Origin: Actinostola sp. cb2023
Taxonomy: Eukaryota; Cnidaria; Anthozoa; Actiniaria; Actinostolidae
Length of the DNA stretch: 64,000 bases
Assembly (NCBI GenBank): GCA_033675265.1
Contig: JAUJYZ010001136.1
Span: 122,501-186,500 of the forward strand
Direction of reading: 5' to 3'
Position numbers and translations under genes: made by a program. Positions 47,931 to 64,000 of the stretch are shown here, in pieces (position 1 is the stretch's first letter; the number at the start of each line of letters is the position of its first letter). The notes beneath the pieces are model-generated. The model did not search any database, had not been told where the DNA came from, and saw only the letters and a program-made list of their open reading frames with translations.

Positions 47931-49741
47931 AAATTACTCCCAAAGTTAATTGGTGCTTTTTTCGTATTATCGTTTGTTGCTGTTGCTTTTAAAACATATT
48001 GAAATTTCGTTCAGTCCTCTCGACGCCATCTTTAATTTGTTTTGGGAAAGGGAAAGTATCACCATGGCAACAGTGAAATTTCACATGTGAAAATTACAAA
48101 TTACGCGAGCAATTTCGCCTCAAAATTTGGGAGTAATTTGTACTACTTCATCGTATTTTAACAGTAAAACACTGCAGCAAGGACTAGACAAATAAGGTGT
48201 CCGTCTTAGAGGTGACAGTCAGTGAATTGTGCCAGCTGTACTGAGCAGGGACCAGATAAGGTGTCTGTCTTAGAGCTAGAGGTGTCCTCAGAGAGGTGTC
48301 CGCCTCAGAGAGAGTGAATTTATAATGCAGCAAGGACTGTCTGCCTTAGAGGGGTGTTCGCCAGTAGAAAGAGTTGACTAGTCTATACCCAGTTTTGGCT
48401 AGCTAGAGATCAGTATGTGCATGAGGCTGACCGCCAGGTTGAATTCATTTCATTTAATATTTTATTATTTATTATTTGTTGCGTTAGTGATATATTCATT
48501 TTTATCATGAGCATATGGACTCCTGTTTTTATATGTCTCTTATATTTATATATTTTGTTTACTGGATCGATGCTATGCAAGCGATACGTAGAGTGCATTC
48601 TTAACAGGCTTTGTTTGCTGGACGCTTTGGATATGTATGTATGTAAGCTATTTCCAGCTCTTCACCATTGGGGAGGGGAGGAGAGGAGCCTGGGGACGAG
48701 GTTTGTATGCTGTGTGACTTGATTGCGTTCATTCTTATATACGTTACTTCAATATTCTTACGTTACTGGATGCTTTGTAAGCTGCGTGACTTGATTGCGT
48801 TCATTCTTACGTTACTGGATGCTTTGTAAGCTGCGTGACTTGATTGCGTTCATTATTGCGTTACTGGATGCTTTGTAAACTGCGTGACTTGATTGCGTTC
48901 ATTCTTACGTTACTGGATGCTTTGTAAGCTGCGTGACTTGATTGCGTTCATTATTGCGTTACTGGATGCTTTGTAAACTGCGTGACTTGATTGCGTTCAT
49001 TCTTACGTTACTGGATGCTTTGTAAACTGCGTGACTTGATTGCGTTCATTCTTACGTTATTGGATGCTTTGTAAGCTACGTGACTTGATTGCGTTCATTA
49101 TTACGTTACTGGATGCTTTGTAAGCTACGTGACTTGATTGCGTTCATTCTTACGTTACTGGATGCTTTGTAAGCTACGTGACTTGATTGCGTTCATTCTT
49201 ACGTTACTGGATGCTTTGTAAACTGCGTGACTTGATTGCGTTCATTCTTACGTTACTGGATGCTTTGTAAGCTACGTGACTTGATTGCGTTCATTCTTAC
49301 GTTACTGGATGCTTTGTAAGCTACGTGACTTGATTGCGTTCATTCTTACGTTACTGGATGCTTTGTAAGCTACGTGACTTGATTGCGTTCATTCTTACGT
49401 TACTGGATGCTTTGTAAGCTACGTGACTTGATTGCGTTCATTTTACGTTACTGGATGCTTTGTAAACTGCGTGACTTGATTGCGTTCATTCTTACGTTAC
49501 TGGATGCTTTGTAAACTGCGTGACTTGATTGCGTTCATTCTTACGTTACTGGATGCTTTGTAAACTGCGTGACTTGATTGCGTTCATTCTTACGTTACTG
49601 GATGCTTTGTAAACTGCGTGACTTGATTGCGTTCATTCTTACGTTACTGGATGCTTTGTAAGCTGCGTGACTTGATTGCGTTCATTATTGCGTTACTGGA
49701 TGCTTTGTAAACTGCGTGACTTGATTGCGTTCATTCTTACG

Positions 49742-63745
<14,004 letters not shown>

Positions 63746-63934
63746 CTTTACAAGAAAACAAAAGCAATATAATATTCGTTACGTATTTCTACCTAAGGAT
63801 CGTGTCTTGGTTCTAGATTAGCGGTGTACATAAGATAGCGTATGTGCACAAAACACTACTTGTAGGATGAATCATCATCGTGCAATCTGGGTCATTTTAT
63901 ACACTAGTGTTATATACTGTTTTGTAAATAATGT

Positions 63935-64000
63935 TTCTTATATTGTTAAGCGCCTTAGAGCTTTGGATAAGGCGCTATATAAGTAATAAAGTATTATATT
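63935..64000 (+). mobile_element. 3' tail of a LINE or SINE, cut by the window edge
   Basis: TTGTTAAGCGCCTTAGAGC, then AAGGCGCTATATAAGTAATA: the stem-loop plus AT-rich tail shared with 11448-11515 and 24600-24664. Confidence 0.7.

Larger units (their letters stand above)
47257..48420. repeat. Degenerate repeats of GAGGTGTCCGTCTTAGAG
   Basis: Several imperfect copies of AGAGGTGTCCGTCTTAGAG with GAGTGAATT and AATGCAGCAAGGACT at 47257-47400 and 48140-48380, either side of the elements above. No gene. Confidence 0.6.

Overview
This is a window from an intron-rich animal nuclear genome, probably a marine invertebrate and most likely a cnidarian (anthozoan-like). The grounds are split metazoan genes with GT-AG introns, a complete-looking DIRS retrotransposon, a LINE fragment, dozens of short inverted-repeat transposons (MITEs) and a very heavy load of micro- and minisatellites. 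The taxon is an inference; the gene families are not. No CRISPR, rRNA or prokaryotic feature was seen. LAYOUT: 1-12.7 kb is mostly intergenic, with a doubtful Ser/Glu-rich coding piece at 0.7-1.2 kb, AAT/ATC microsatellites, a 0.7 kb foldback and a TIR element loaded with a 19-bp minisatellite. 12.7-18.2 kb (+) holds a three-exon class A GPCR of about 302 residues. 21.4-44.9 kb (-) holds a 17-exon (one more not found) gene for an MGAT5-type N-glycan beta-1,6-N-acetylglucosaminyltransferase. 49.7 kb to beyond the right edge (-) holds at least 16 exons of an ARMC4/ODAD2-like armadillo-repeat protein whose 5' part lies outside the window. All exons listed were joined by eye from GT-AG sites with phases that agree and residue counts that match exon lengths. 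The genes are unrelated in function: membrane receptor, Golgi glycosyltransferase, probable ciliary armadillo protein. MOBILE DNA: a DIRS element with its own ITRs sits antisense in MGAT5 intron 9; its RT/RNase H frame is broken but its tyrosine recombinase frame is open. A 5'-truncated CR1/L2-type LINE sits in MGAT5 intron 15 inside a 31-bp minisatellite. MITEs with TA, TTA and 7-bp target duplications are scattered, some nested. MOST UNUSUAL: in at least seven introns of three different genes, tandem arrays start within about 0-30 bp of the 5' splice site, and in one case the array unit contains the splice donor itself. The stop codon of the ARMC4-like gene appears to lie inside the first unit of a 49-bp minisatellite. 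A 79-bp satellite is built from tRNA 5' halves carrying an A box. I see no new multi-gene system; the novelty here is in repeat architecture.
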